From: Klebsiella pneumoniae
Lineage (GTDB): Bacteria; Pseudomonadota; Gammaproteobacteria; Pseudomonadales; Azotimanducaceae
Reading direction: 5' to 3'
Length of the DNA: 64,000 bases
NCBI GenBank assembly: GCA_945861675.1
Contig: CAMAVY010000001.1
Location: forward strand, 1-64,000
Part shown: one piece after another, positions 1 to 9,234 of the stretch
How positions within the stretch are numbered: the stretch's first letter is position 1
Layout: every line of letters begins with the position of its first letter
Notes under the pieces: generated by a model
What the model was told of the DNA's origin: nothing
The model's input: the letters and a program-made list of their open reading frames with translations, nothing else
Database searches by the model: none
Made by a program: the position numbers and the translations under genes

Positions 1-1337
1 GCCCACGCGACTGCCGCCAGCAACCAGACCGGCGACGCGAATGAGGCGAACGGCGTGAAGACAGTCACCCACGCGCTGTCGACGATGAGCGAGAACAGCA
101 TTGGCAATAGCGCATACATCACCAGCAGATAGGTGATGGCAGCTGCATCCGCGCGCCGCTGCGATTCACCAAGATTGCAGGCAAGCACGATGGCGATGTC
201 GCGCATCACAAACAGAAGCGTCGCCATAGCGCCTGCGACAAACAGTAGTGCAGGAGCCCTCTCAAGCCACACGAGCGCAACGAACATCGCCACGATCGCG
301 GTGACGAAGCCCTGCAGCAACGTGCGTAGCCACAACGGCGATGCACTGAACGTGCTGCCGAGGTCACCGGCGCGCCATTGCGCGAAAACGCGCCGCAACT
401 GCACGAACTGTTTGGGTTCGGCGAACACCAGGACGTAGCCAAACGCCAGCGCGACGATCGCGGCGACTGTCGTTCGCGCCACTGCCGCATAGCCAGAGGA
501 CATTGTGCTGAGGTCTTCGACGCCATATGCCTGCAGGCCCTGCAACAGCGCCGATGCTGGTAGCAGTCCGGCGACATAGATCTGTGTGAACAACAGGAAC
601 CCGATGGCCCACCCGCTGGAATTGCGTTGCTGCAGTTCGCAGCGCATGAGCAGCTGTGCCGCGTGCAGTGCCCAGGCCGCGTAGAGGATGACGCTGAGCA
701 GCACGAACAGTTGGGCGTTCACGTACAACCCGAACCAGCCAACCTCAGCGCCTGGGTCCGTTTCCAGTGGACCGCCTGAAGTCTTCAGCAGCAGGCCCGC
801 GAAAACGAGTGCCAAGGCCCAACTGCGGCTTCCCGCGCGAACGGCAATGGTGTTGGTCGCACGCGCCTTGCGCCACAGATTGAGGGTAAAGAGCAGCGCG
901 TCCGACTGCGTCAGAACCGCAGCAGCGACGAGTTCGACGACAGCGCAAAGCACGCTCGCGGGCTCGGCGCCAAGGGCAATCGTTGCCAGCATGACCACGA
1001 GGCACCATGCGCCTGCGTACCAGGCGGCCGCCGCACCGCCGAAGAGCTTGCCGATGACAAGCGCCCACGCACTGAGGCCACTCAAACGCTGGCCGTCCCA
1101 GGTACCCGCCACGAACTCGTCATTCTGCGAAGCTGCGACGAGACTCGCCCCCCAGATCAGCGTGGTCAACACGAAGCCGACCACGCCGAGCTCCAACAGT
1201 CTGGTCGCGAGCATCTCGCGTGGTACGACCACACAGACCGCAGCAACCAGGCACCCGACGATCATCGGGATAACAACAAGCCGCTGTGGCGTGACTTCCA
1301 GCCAGAGATTCCGGCGGAGCTCCGGACTGATGGTCAT
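1..1337 (-). CDS. ABC-2 type transporter permease (partial, C-terminus beyond window)
   Basis: An open frame reads from ATG 1337 to the window edge (about 445 codons) without a stop. The translation is rich in hydrophobic helices, with long apolar runs separated by short charged loops, beginning a little after residue 20 (LVVIPMIVGCLVAAVCVVV), as in ABC-2 permeases that form the membrane channel of exporters. Its ATG overlaps the stop of the upstream ATP-binding gene in an ATGA arrangement, so the two are translationally coupled and almost certainly form one transporter. The substrate cannot be told from sequence. The C-terminus is missing only because the window ends. Confidence 0.8.
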   Translation of the reverse strand, partial: MTISPELRRNLWLEVTPQRLVVIPMIVGCLVAAVCVVVPREMLATRLLELGVVGFVLTTLIWGASLVAASQNDEFVAGTWDGQRLSGLSAWALVIGKLFGGAAAAWYAGAWCLVVMLATIALGAEPASVLCAVVELVAAAVLTQSDALLFTLNLWRKARATNTIAVRAGSRSWALALVFAGLLLKTSGGPLETDPGAEVGWFGLYVNAQLFVLLSVILYAAWALHAAQLLMRCELQQRNSSGWAIGFLLFTQIYVAGLLPASALLQGLQAYGVEDLSTMSSGYAAVARTTVAAIVALAFGYVLVFAEPKQFVQLRRVFAQWRAGDLGSTFSASPLWLRTLLQGFVTAIVAMFVALVWLERAPALLFVAGAMATLLFVMRDIAIVLACNLGESQRRADAAAITYLLVMYALLPMLFSLIVDSAWVTVFTPFASFASPVWLLAAVAW

Positions 1338-2266
1338 GCGCGGGCCTCGCGCAATGCGGTGAGATAGGTCGATTGCAACGAGTCTGCGACGATGCCGAAC
1401 TCGCAGACGGGCAGACCGGCTGCGAGCAGTTCGCCAAGCAGCGCGTGCAAGCGGACATCGTCGCCTTCGACGTGTGCGAAAACGGTATCGCCTTCGACTT
1501 CGATGTTGCGCAACGCGTTGGGCCAGGTCGCTGGAAGCGCGCCAAGCGCCAGGCGAATGCGCACGCGCCGCCCGAACTGTGCGGGGTTGGTCGCACTCTG
1601 TGTGAGCTTGTGGTCAACAACTCGACCCGCGCTGAGTACCAGCATCGCCGTGCAGTAGGACTCAAGCTCCGCGAGGATGTGCGACGACACCACGAGCGTC
1701 ATGCCATCGCCTGCAAGATCACGCAGCAATGACGCGAGACTCGCACGCGCCTCCGGATCGAGACCCGACGCAGGTTCATCGAGCAGCAGCAGGCGCGGGC
1801 TGTGCACGATGGCCTGGGCAAGGGCGAGACGCTGGCGCTGGCCGCGGGAGAGGTGCCCCGCGCGTTGCTCCAGGCGATCGTCGAGGCCGACGCGGGCAGC
1901 ACAGTCGGACACGCGTTGGGGGATTTCCGCGTCGTGCAGCCCGTGGCTACGCGCAGCGTATTCGAGGCATTGGCGCGCTGTGAGTTCGGCATACAGACCG
2001 AAGTTGTCCGGCAGATAGCCGATGTGGCGATGCGCGGTTCGAGGGTCCTGGGCAACATCAATGCCGTCGAACAGCACGCGCCCTTCATGTGCAGGCTCAA
2101 GTACTGCCAGACAGCGCAACAGTGTTGTCTTCCCTGCGCCGTTTGGACCCACGAGCGCGGTAATGCTGCGCGGCATGAGCGCCAGACTTACGTGGTCGAG
2201 CGCCCGCATACTGGGATAGTCGAAGCAGAGCCCTTCGATCTCCATGAGTGGCAGCGCAGCGCGCAT
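1334..2266 (-). CDS. ABC transporter ATP-binding protein
   Basis: A 310-residue ABC ATPase, typical of the stand-alone ATPase of ABC-2 exporters. Visible motifs are Walker A GPNGAGKTT near residue 40, the signature LSRGQRQRL near 138, and Walker B LLLLDEPASGLD near 158, followed by the D-loop and the switch His in VVSSHI. A C-terminal extension of about 90 residues follows the nucleotide-binding domain. It hydrolyses ATP to power the permease encoded immediately downstream, with which it overlaps by 4 bases. ATG 2266 has an AGGGAG ribosome site 11 bases upstream; ATG 2245 (MEIEGL) is an alternative start. Confidence 0.93.
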   Translation of the reverse strand: MRAALPLMEIEGLCFDYPSMRALDHVSLALMPRSITALVGPNGAGKTTLLRCLAVLEPAHEGRVLFDGIDVAQDPRTAHRHIGYLPDNFGLYAELTARQCLEYAARSHGLHDAEIPQRVSDCAARVGLDDRLEQRAGHLSRGQRQRLALAQAIVHSPRLLLLDEPASGLDPEARASLASLLRDLAGDGMTLVVSSHILAELESYCTAMLVLSAGRVVDHKLTQSATNPAQFGRRVRIRLALGALPATWPNALRNIEVEGDTVFAHVEGDDVRLHALLGELLAAGLPVCEFGIVADSLQSTYLTALREARA

Positions 2267-2471
2267 GACCGTTGTGTCTCCCTACGATGTTCGACGCAAC
2301 CAGAACGCCAGTGTCGGTTGCCGAATGCGGGCGGGGCAAACTGCCGCATGAACCCGGATTACGCCTGCACGGCATCGCGGTCAAGCTGCATTGAGCGCCG
2401 TAGTGCGAGTGAGTCAATGTTGCGCACGGACGCGCGCGGCGCCTTCGAGCACGGAAAAGCAAACCGGGTAC

Positions 2472-3365
2472 CTAACCCGCTGATAACGCGTCGGCCTCGC
2501 CCGCAACCACCAGCGTCGGCACACCGAGGGTCCGGTCACGCACGGTAAACACACGCGTGCCGCGACGCCGCCCGATCCTGACCTCGGACACGGCGTGGCC
2601 AAGTTCACGCAGGCGCGCGTTGGCGCCGTCGATGTCGCGGGTTCGCCACGTGATGCCCCAGAGACGATCTGCGCTATCTGCCTCGCCAACTGCCTCTTTG
2701 GCGGATGACGCGTCGTTACGCGACGGCCGCTGTGCCACCTCGATCCCACTCGCGCCGGCCTTGAACACCAGCAGGCTGGACTGCTGCGCCGCATCGCTCC
2801 GGTCCAGCGTCAACTCAATACCCAACCGTGCACCGTAGTGTCCAAGCGCGCGGCCCGGTGCAGTCGTTGTAACGACGAGGTGGTCGAGATCGACCAACGC
2901 ATGCGCTGGCGCGGGTACCGCGACCAGCGGATCGTCCGTCTCTCGCTGCAGCACGAACGTACGCAGCCCTCCGCAGTGCGCATCACCCAGCCGCATGCTG
3001 CGCCAGTGCCGAGCGCGTCCCGTCGCCTGATCGATGCTGCTTGCCGCTTGGATCGCAGCGGGTTCCAGCCCGCGCCGGCGAAAGGTCCCGTGGTCGGCCT
3101 CGATGTCGTCACTCGCGAACACCAGCGTCTGCAATCCCGGTCCATGCCCCGACAGCAGGTCGCGCAAGCGGTCGGCCATTGGCCCGGCGCCCTGCGGCGC
3201 CAGCACTTCAAGCGCCACGTGCTCGAGCTGGAACAGCGCGGACACCGCGCCTGCGGGATCGACCGATCGCCAGTCGGGCGCGCGCCCGAGCAGCGCCGCA
3301 TAGGCCGCAATGCCGTGCTCGATCTCCGGGCAGAGCAGGACGAGGTGGTCAATGCCGACAATCAT
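2472..3365 (-). CDS. VOC family protein with two glyoxalase-like domains
   Basis: A 297-residue protein beginning MIVGIDHLVLL, the beta-strand that opens vicinal-oxygen-chelate domains. A second VOC-like half starts around residue 133 (LVDLDHLVVTT), so the protein is a fused pair of modules, a layout common in glyoxalase-like and dioxygenase-like VOC proteins. The His of IDHLV and acidic residues could ligate a metal, but the full metal triad is not certain. ATG 3365 is chosen because AAGGAG lies 5-6 bases upstream (3370-3375); an in-frame ATG at 3389 has no such site. Substrate unknown. It precedes the ABC exporter genes on the same strand, about 200 bases away. Confidence 0.8.
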   Translation of the reverse strand: MIVGIDHLVLLCPEIEHGIAAYAALLGRAPDWRSVDPAGAVSALFQLEHVALEVLAPQGAGPMADRLRDLLSGHGPGLQTLVFASDDIEADHGTFRRRGLEPAAIQAASSIDQATGRARHWRSMRLGDAHCGGLRTFVLQRETDDPLVAVPAPAHALVDLDHLVVTTTAPGRALGHYGARLGIELTLDRSDAAQQSSLLVFKAGASGIEVAQRPSRNDASSAKEAVGEADSADRLWGITWRTRDIDGANARLRELGHAVSEVRIGRRRGTRVFTVRDRTLGVPTLVVAGEADALSAG

Positions 3366-3620
3366 CGGACTCCTTGCTGGCGCGGACACGCCATGTCAGT
3401 GAATTTGCCAAGTGCTCTGCCAGTGATCGTGGCGCTGCACCACGCGCTGTCGCAACGCAATTCAGGCGAGCCGCATTCGCACTTCGTAGCAGAGGCGCAA
3501 CACCCCGGCATCATGTTTCAATCCGCCGGCAGAACACACGACCCAGGGTGCCACGCCAGCAGCCTGAGCGAACTGTCCAAAACAGCCCTGAGCGAAACCA
3601 ACAATTTAGAGGCAGCACGC

Positions 3621-4025
3621 ATGATCAGCAGCGGACCAGTGGAAGACCGTTTGGCCATCCGCGAACTCGTGGAGTCCTATAACGACGCAGTGATGCGTTT
3701 CGACGCCGACGCCTGGGGCGCGAACTGGGCCGAGGACGGCATCTGGTCGTTGCCCGGTGGCGCAGAGATCGCCGGCAAGTCCACCATCGTCACCACCTGG
3801 AAGGGCGCGATGTCCGGCTTCTCCTTCGTGGGCTTCTACGCCTCAGCCGGTCCCATCGTTGTCGACGGCAACAGCGCCCATGGCAGCTGGTACCAGCAGG
3901 AATTCCTGCACGGCAAAGATGGCACCAAGCGCAACATCACGGGCCAGTACGAAGACGACTACGTGAAGCAGGGCGGCCGCTGGTTCTTCAAGAAGCGCGT
4001 GTACAAGGTGTTGAACGCCGAATAG
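3621..4025 (+). CDS. SnoaL-like / NTF2-like polyketide-cyclase-fold protein
   Basis: A 134-residue single-domain protein. The start MISSGPVEDRLAIRELVESY and the block WAEDGIWSLPGG match SnoaL_4-type NTF2-like proteins, which are small cone-shaped folds used by hydrolases, isomerases and the small subunits of ring-hydroxylating dioxygenases. The frame stays open far upstream across the VOC gene, but only ATG 3621 gives the family's normal length. It lies 43 bases before the cytochrome P450 on the same strand and is probably cotranscribed, hinting that it acts on the same substrate. Function in detail unknown. Confidence 0.8.
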   Translation: MISSGPVEDRLAIRELVESYNDAVMRFDADAWGANWAEDGIWSLPGGAEIAGKSTIVTTWKGAMSGFSFVGFYASAGPIVVDGNSAHGSWYQQEFLHGKDGTKRNITGQYEDDYVKQGGRWFFKKRVYKVLNAE

Positions 4026-4068
4026 TCGGCACGACGATCAGACAGGCGGACCGCAATCGGATGGGCGC

Positions 4069-5265
4069 ATGAGCTGGAACCCCTTTGCGCCCGAAGTACT
4101 GGCCGACCCGGCCAACGGTTACAGCGCGCTGCTGGCGCGTTGCCCGGTGCATCACTTCAACGACTTCGATCCGCCGTTCTATACGCTGTCGCGCTATGCC
4201 GATGTTGAAGCGGCGCTGCGCGACATCGATACCTTCTCCAGCGAGTTCGGCCAGGGGCCACGCTTCACGCAACCAGTAGGCATGCTCTGCGATCCGCCGC
4301 AGCACACCTTCTATCGCGGCCTGGTGCAGCGCGCATTCACGCCGCGCATGATCGAATCGCTGCGCCCCCGTGTCAGCGCGTTGGCTGTTGATCTGGTCGA
4401 CGCCATTTGTTCGGGCGGCGGCGCGTCGGTCGACTTCGATCTGCACGATGCCTTCGCGTTTCCGCTGCCGGTCGTCATCATCGCCGAGCTGCTGGGCGTG
4501 CCCACGGCCGACATGGAACGCTTCAAGCATTGGTCGGATGTGCAGGTCGCTGCGATGGGCGCGAAGGACCCGCGGCCCTATGCGGATGATCAGGCGGCGT
4601 TCTTTGCCTATCTCGTCGAACGTCTGCAGCATGCGCGGCAGATTGCCCAGCGCAATGAAGGCTCACAGCAAGACGCGGAGCAGGCAGAAAACCTGCTGGT
4701 CTATCTGGCCGACGCGCGCGAGAACGGCGAACTGTTGCCCGAAACACAACTGCTCAGCGTGTTGTCGCAGTTGCTGGTGGGCGGCAACGAAACCACCACA
4801 TCACTGATCACCAATGCAATGTGGCGGCTGCTGCAGTTCGGCCTGTGGCCGGACATCGTCGCCAACCCCGAGCTGATCGATGCCGCCATCGAGGAGAGTC
4901 TGCGCTTCGACCCGCCGGTGCTCAGCCTGTATCGCAACACCACACGCGATGTGCGCATGCACGACGTGACCATTCCCAAGGGCGCGAAGGTCTGCCTGCA
5001 CTACGCCGCCGCCAATCGCGATCCCGATGTGTTCGATGACCCGGACAAGTTCGACCTGCAGCGCGCCCGCCATCGCCACCTGGCGTTCGGGCTGGGCGTG
5101 CATTTCTGTCTGGGCGCACCGATGGCGCGGCTGGAAGCGCAGGTCGCCCTGGCCACGCTTGCGCAGCGCCTGCCACGACTTTCGCTGCGCAATGATGGTG
5201 AGCGCATTGCGCCGTTTTTTCTCTGGGGGCGCAAGCGGCTGCCGATGCGCGCGGCGCTTGGCTGA
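4069..5265 (+). CDS. cytochrome P450
   Basis: A 398-residue soluble bacterial class-I P450. The I-helix oxygen-binding motif GGNETTT is near residue 237, the K-helix ExxR is in EESLRF near 270, and the heme loop FGLGVHFCLG carries the thiolate ligand Cys347. There is no membrane anchor. It should hydroxylate a hydrophobic substrate using ferredoxin and ferredoxin reductase, neither of which is encoded nearby. It follows the SnoaL-like gene on the same strand and converges on the LLM flavoenzyme operon. Family assignment is very secure; the substrate is unknown, though similar P450s act on steroids, terpenes or fatty acids. Confidence 0.97.
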   Translation: MSWNPFAPEVLADPANGYSALLARCPVHHFNDFDPPFYTLSRYADVEAALRDIDTFSSEFGQGPRFTQPVGMLCDPPQHTFYRGLVQRAFTPRMIESLRPRVSALAVDLVDAICSGGGASVDFDLHDAFAFPLPVVIIAELLGVPTADMERFKHWSDVQVAAMGAKDPRPYADDQAAFFAYLVERLQHARQIAQRNEGSQQDAEQAENLLVYLADARENGELLPETQLLSVLSQLLVGGNETTTSLITNAMWRLLQFGLWPDIVANPELIDAAIEESLRFDPPVLSLYRNTTRDVRMHDVTIPKGAKVCLHYAAANRDPDVFDDPDKFDLQRARHRHLAFGLGVHFCLGAPMARLEAQVALATLAQRLPRLSLRNDGERIAPFFLWGRKRLPMRAALG

Positions 5266-5286
5266 CGTAAGTCCTGTGCGCTGCGT

Positions 5287-5314
5287 TCAGGCGGCGCGCC
5301 GCCGTCAGGCGGCG
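5287..5314. repeat. 18-bp-spaced repeat of the LLM gene 3' end, with palindrome
   Basis: TCAGGCGGCG occurs at 5287-5296 and again at 5305-5314. On the minus strand this repeats GCCGCCTGA, including the LLM gene's stop codon, 18 bases further downstream and in frame. Between and within them, GGCGGCGCGCCGCC (5290-5303) is a 14-base perfect palindrome, which could act as a hairpin between the two convergent genes. There is no T-tract. Confidence 0.75.
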
Positions 5315-6171
5315 ATGCGCACGAAGCGTTCCAGCTCCTTGAGTTTCAAATCCACAGCGTCCTGCTTCTGCGAGCCAAGCTGCGCCACCACGCGGTCTAC
5401 GCCCAGGTCGGCATAGCCACGCAACATGTCGTCGGTGAGGCGATACGGTGGCGTGATCACAATCTCGAACCCCGCGCGGCCGCGCTGCTCCGCCGCCAGC
5501 GCTTTGTCCAACTGTTGCAAGGCCGCAGCGGTCTGTTCCACGTTGATCGCGAAGCCGTACCACCCCGCGCCGTAGCGCGCAGCCCGGCGCATGCCTGCAG
5601 CGCTGTGCCCGCCAACAATAATGGGCAGGTGCGGTTGTTGAACCGGCTTCGGGTCCAGGCGTGCGCCTGCAACCTGAAAGTGCTTGCCTTGAAAGTTCAC
5701 GACTGGCTGCGTCCACAGCTGCGTGACGAGTTCGAGAAACTCATCGCTGCGGGCGCCACGGTCCGGCCAGGAGTAACCGCTGGCAAGCACTTCTTCCTTG
5801 CACCAGCCCACACCAATGCCGAAGTCCATGCGGCCGCTCGACAGCCAGTCCAGCGTGGCGAACTCCTTCGCGGTGTACACAGGATTGCGCTGCGAGATCA
5901 GCGCAATGCCGGTGCCGAAACGCAGACGCTGTGTAGCCGCAGCCAGAAAGCCGAAGCTCGCCACGGTGTCCAGCATGCCGCCACCTTCGGGCACCGGCAG
6001 CTTGCCGTCGCGCGAACCGGGATAGGGAAACTCAGTGCGATCGAACAACACCACGTGCTCGCCCATCCAGATCGAGTCGAGCCCTGCATCTTCTGCATGG
6101 CGACCGAAGTCGGCGATGAACTTTGGCGTCGCGATCGGCGACATGAACGTGGCGAATACTCCAATCTTCAT
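5305..6171 (-). CDS. LLM class flavin-dependent oxidoreductase (F420-type subfamily)
   Basis: A 288-residue luciferase-like TIM barrel. The opening MKIGVFATFM, the block GLDSIWMGEHVV, and the sequence LASGYSWPDRGARSDEF followed by LPIIVGGHS are typical of the subfamily annotated as TIGR03619 F420-dependent oxidoreductases. Such enzymes use F420H2 or FMNH2 for hydride transfer or monooxygenation; the cofactor cannot be settled from sequence. It is the last gene of a minus-strand run MFS transporter / enoyl-CoA hydratase / LLM with 80-100 base or shorter gaps. ATG 6171 is the natural start because the first beta-strand begins there. Confidence 0.9.
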   Translation of the reverse strand: MKIGVFATFMSPIATPKFIADFGRHAEDAGLDSIWMGEHVVLFDRTEFPYPGSRDGKLPVPEGGGMLDTVASFGFLAAATQRLRFGTGIALISQRNPVYTAKEFATLDWLSSGRMDFGIGVGWCKEEVLASGYSWPDRGARSDEFLELVTQLWTQPVVNFQGKHFQVAGARLDPKPVQQPHLPIIVGGHSAAGMRRAARYGAGWYGFAINVEQTAAALQQLDKALAAEQRGRAGFEIVITPPYRLTDDMLRGYADLGVDRVVAQLGSQKQDAVDLKLKELERFVRIAA

Positions 6172-6254
6172 CGGAAGCTCCCGAGTGGCGTGGGTTGATC
6201 TGTGTGATGGGTCTGTTTGACTGGGAAGCGCGCGCGACGGATGGCGCAGCCTGT

Positions 6255-7076
6255 TCAGCGCCCCTTGAAGCTCGGCTCGCGCTTCTCTACGAATGCTGCA
6301 ACGGCTTCGCGGTGGTCCTCGCTGTTCATCGCACGCAGCAGCCGTTCGGCTTCACGGTCGATGGCGGTTGCGTGATCGATCACAAGCGCTTCATCCAGGT
6401 TGTCCTTCATGTAGCGGATGCTGACCGCAGGCCCGTGCGCCAGCTGGCGGGCCAGCGCCAGTGCGTCGGCATGCAGCGACGCATCGTCGACCACACGGTT
6501 CACGAGGCCCAGCGCTTCGGCGCGCACCATGTCCACACGCTCGCCCAGCAACATCAGTTCGCGCGCACGCGCCGGGCCGACGACGCGCGTCAACATCCAG
6601 GCAATGCCGTAGTCGCCCGACAGACCGATGCGGGCATAGCCGGTGCTGACAAATGCCGAGCGCACGGCGATGCGCATATCACACGCCAGTGCAATGGCCA
6701 GACCCGCGCCGGCTGCCGGACCGGGCAGCGCCGCAAGCGTCGGCTTGCGCGACGCCTGCAATGCGCCAGCAATTTCATGGTGGCGCGCGCGCATGGTCTC
6801 GAAGCGTTCGTCGGCCGTCTGGTTCGTGGCAGCACCGCGGCCACCCATGCCTTTCACGTCGCCGCCTGCGCAGAATGCGGTGCCAGCGCCGGTGATCAGC
6901 AGGCAGCCGACGGCGGCATCACGCCCGCGATCCGCAATCTGCTGGCGCAGCGCCTTGGTCAATGGGTCAGACAACGCATTGCGCGCTTCGGGCCGGTTCA
7001 ATGTCAGCACCGCCACGCGATCGATGATGTCGCAGCGCAACTGGTCCGTGCCGGTATCGATATGTATATGTGGCAT
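6255..7076 (-). CDS. enoyl-CoA hydratase/isomerase family protein
   Basis: A 273-residue crotonase-fold protein. VAVLTLNRPEARNALS is the first strand, GAGTAFCAGGDVKGMGG forms the first oxyanion-hole loop, and PGPAAGAGLAIALACD the second. At the usual Glu144 position the sequence reads GYARIGLSGDYG, so one classical hydratase glutamate appears absent; the activity may be isomerase-, hydrolase- or lyase-like rather than a standard hydratase. ATG 7076 (MPHIHID) is preferred; ATG 7103 would overlap the MFS gene's stop. The gene sits 23 bases after the transporter and before the LLM enzyme. Confidence 0.92.
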   Translation of the reverse strand: MPHIHIDTGTDQLRCDIIDRVAVLTLNRPEARNALSDPLTKALRQQIADRGRDAAVGCLLITGAGTAFCAGGDVKGMGGRGAATNQTADERFETMRARHHEIAGALQASRKPTLAALPGPAAGAGLAIALACDMRIAVRSAFVSTGYARIGLSGDYGIAWMLTRVVGPARARELMLLGERVDMVRAEALGLVNRVVDDASLHADALALARQLAHGPAVSIRYMKDNLDEALVIDHATAIDREAERLLRAMNSEDHREAVAAFVEKREPSFKGR

Positions 7077-7099
7077 GTCGTGAGTCCGTTGATTGCAGA

Positions 7100-8605
7100 T
7101 CAATCACCCGCCGATAACGCGGGCGCGCCGCCGAGCGGCATCGACGCAGGTTCGGCGCCGCTGCTGGAAATGCCAGAAGCACCCACCCCGCTGCGATTCC
7201 GTACGCCCAGCGCCCTCAGCACTTCGTCGTGCCGTTGCTTGTTCAGCGCATAGGGCAGAAACACCCAGACCGAAAACACCAGCAGCATGGCCACGAGCGC
7301 GTAGGCCCAGCCAAAATTGGTGATGATCTGCGGCGCGACCGCGTGCGGGTCTGCGCCGGGCTGCAGCCCGATCAAGTCGATGGCCATACCCGCCACGAGC
7401 GTACTGAGCCCAGTGGTGCATTTCTGTGAAAACGCGTAGGAACCAAAGTAGATGCCTTCCTGACGACGGCCGTGCTTCAGCTCATGCTCGTCCGCGATGT
7501 CGCCCATCATCGACGCGACCGTCACAGACGCCTGCACACCAATCAGCGCCGCGAACAGGCCAAGCACGCCGAGCACAATCTCAAGCATGCGCAGGTCAGC
7601 CGGCATCAGACCAAACAGGTTAAGTACGACGGGGCCGGTCGACAGTGCGCCAGACGCGACTACACCAATGATCACTGTCCACTTCTTGTCGAAACGACCA
7701 TTGAACCAGGGCACCAGAAACAGGCCGACGATGGCGCCGAACAATGTTGCAAGCCCGATATGTCCAATCGCCGCAGTGGGCAACTTCCAGAAGAACGTCA
7801 TGAGATGGGTACCCATCGCAGTCTGAAATCCGGAATACACGAAGAAGATGACCGTGCCCACGAACAGCGCCCGGAACGACCGATTGCCCAACGCTTCGAA
7901 GATGTCGCGGTACATGCCGGTCAGGCTGAACGGGCGCGGTGCCTGTTGCGAACCCGCAAGCTTCGGAATGTGTGGCGCCGTGCCGATCGTGCAGAGCGCG
8001 GTGAGCACACCCACCGACAGCGCCGCCATCAGCGCAATGGTGAAGTAGTTCTCGCGCAGCAACTGCCCGTTGCTGCCATCGCCAGGCTTGCCGGCAAAGA
8101 TGAGCAACCAGATCACCTGCGTGACAATGCCTGCAGCGAGAATGCCGACCCCGGTGCGGGCAGCGGCAATCTGAGTACGTTCGCGGTAGTCCTGCGTAAG
8201 TTCGGCGCCGAGCGACAGGTAAGGCACATGGAACACCGCCAGCGCGGCGCGTGTGCCCACCGTGAACACGGTCAACCAGACGAACAGCGCCGTGTCGCTT
8301 AAGCCTTCCGGCGGCCAGAACAGCCCGAACACCAACAGACACAACGGGATGATAGACAGACCCATCAGTGTGTGCCTGCGGCCATAGCGCGTCTGCATGC
8401 CATCGGACCAGGAGCCGATCGCCGGGTCGATAATCGCATCAGCGACCAGTGCGATGGTCAGTGCGGCCGCCGCGGCCGTGCCAGACAGCCCAAGCACCTG
8501 GTTATAGAAGAGCAGCAGGAACGCAAACGCCGCGTTTTTGATGGCTTCGCCCGAGGCACCTATGGCGTAGAAGACCTTGATCGCAACAGGAACCCGGTTC
8601 GTCAC
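7100..8605 (-). CDS. MFS/GPH-family cation symporter
   Basis: A transporter of about 501 residues with roughly 12 hydrophobic segments, matching the glycoside-pentoside-hexuronide (MelB-like) branch: FLLLFYNQVLGLSG, ADAIIDPAIGSWSDGMQTRYGRR (the D-P-x-x-G-x-x-D and R-x-G-R-R signature), and a central cytoplasmic loop. Inner membrane; it probably imports an organic substrate with H+ or Na+. GTG 8605 is preferred because CGGGGGAA lies 6-7 bases upstream. ATG 8659 would add 18 polar residues lacking a site. First gene of the minus operon with enoyl-CoA hydratase and LLM oxidoreductase, so its substrate is probably that pathway's. Confidence 0.88.
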   Translation of the reverse strand: MTNRVPVAIKVFYAIGASGEAIKNAAFAFLLLFYNQVLGLSGTAAAAALTIALVADAIIDPAIGSWSDGMQTRYGRRHTLMGLSIIPLCLLVFGLFWPPEGLSDTALFVWLTVFTVGTRAALAVFHVPYLSLGAELTQDYRERTQIAAARTGVGILAAGIVTQVIWLLIFAGKPGDGSNGQLLRENYFTIALMAALSVGVLTALCTIGTAPHIPKLAGSQQAPRPFSLTGMYRDIFEALGNRSFRALFVGTVIFFVYSGFQTAMGTHLMTFFWKLPTAAIGHIGLATLFGAIVGLFLVPWFNGRFDKKWTVIIGVVASGALSTGPVVLNLFGLMPADLRMLEIVLGVLGLFAALIGVQASVTVASMMGDIADEHELKHGRRQEGIYFGSYAFSQKCTTGLSTLVAGMAIDLIGLQPGADPHAVAPQIITNFGWAYALVAMLLVFSVWVFLPYALNKQRHDEVLRALGVRNRSGVGASGISSSGAEPASMPLGGAPALSAGD

Positions 8606-8693
8606 TCGCACTTCCCCCGCATGAGCGCCGCAGCCTATGCGAGCCGTGGCTTGGGGCACAATGCGCGCTCAGCCGCCGCCTGAGTGCATTCCA

Positions 8694-9113
8694 ATGGCAA
8701 TCGACATCGACCGGCTCAGCGAAGCTCAGCTCATCGACCTCAATCATCGGATCGTGGCGCGGCTGAAACTCATCCAGCAGTTGCGCGCGCACACCGACAT
8801 GCTCGACTTCCGGATCGGCGAGCGGGTGACCTTCGAGCCCGATGATCGGCCGCCCGTGACCGGCATCATCGCGAAGTACAACCGCAAGACGGTCAGCATC
8901 GTGACCGAAGATGGCAGCCGCTGGAACGTATCGCCCGGCTTCCTCACCCGGGCGCCCAGCACCGTCGCCACACGCCGCTCGACCAAGCGGCCATCGGGCA
9001 CCGTGATCGACGCTGAGGCGGATACGACCGGGCCGAGTACGCGCGGCACCAATGTCATCGAGATGCCCCGGCGCGATCCCAGCAAAGGCGGCACGCGGCC
9101 GCCAAAACGCTAG
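8694..9113 (+). CDS. conserved hypothetical protein (short, charged)
   Basis: A 139-residue cytosolic protein beginning MAIDIDRLSEAQLIDLNHRI. The N-terminal 50 residues are predicted helical; residues 45-85 (FRIGERVTFEP, GIIAKYNRKTVSIVTEDGSRWNVSP) look like a small beta-barrel of the KOW/SH3 kind, often found in nucleic-acid or ribosome binding proteins. The tail is basic and Thr/Pro-rich. Similar short proteins are widespread in Proteobacteria without assigned function. ATG 8694 gives the family-like start; the frame is open a little further upstream. It diverges from the MFS gene. Codon usage is like its neighbours. Confidence 0.72.
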   Translation: MAIDIDRLSEAQLIDLNHRIVARLKLIQQLRAHTDMLDFRIGERVTFEPDDRPPVTGIIAKYNRKTVSIVTEDGSRWNVSPGFLTRAPSTVATRRSTKRPSGTVIDAEADTTGPSTRGTNVIEMPRRDPSKGGTRPPKR

Positions 9114-9234
9114 CGCTCCGTCCATAGCCTCAGCGGATGCGCTGCGCAAGCAACGCTTCCCGTGGGCCGCGAGGCCTGCCTATGATCCCGCGCCAAGTGC
9201 GCACACGCGCGAATCGCGACAATCGGGGGCGGGC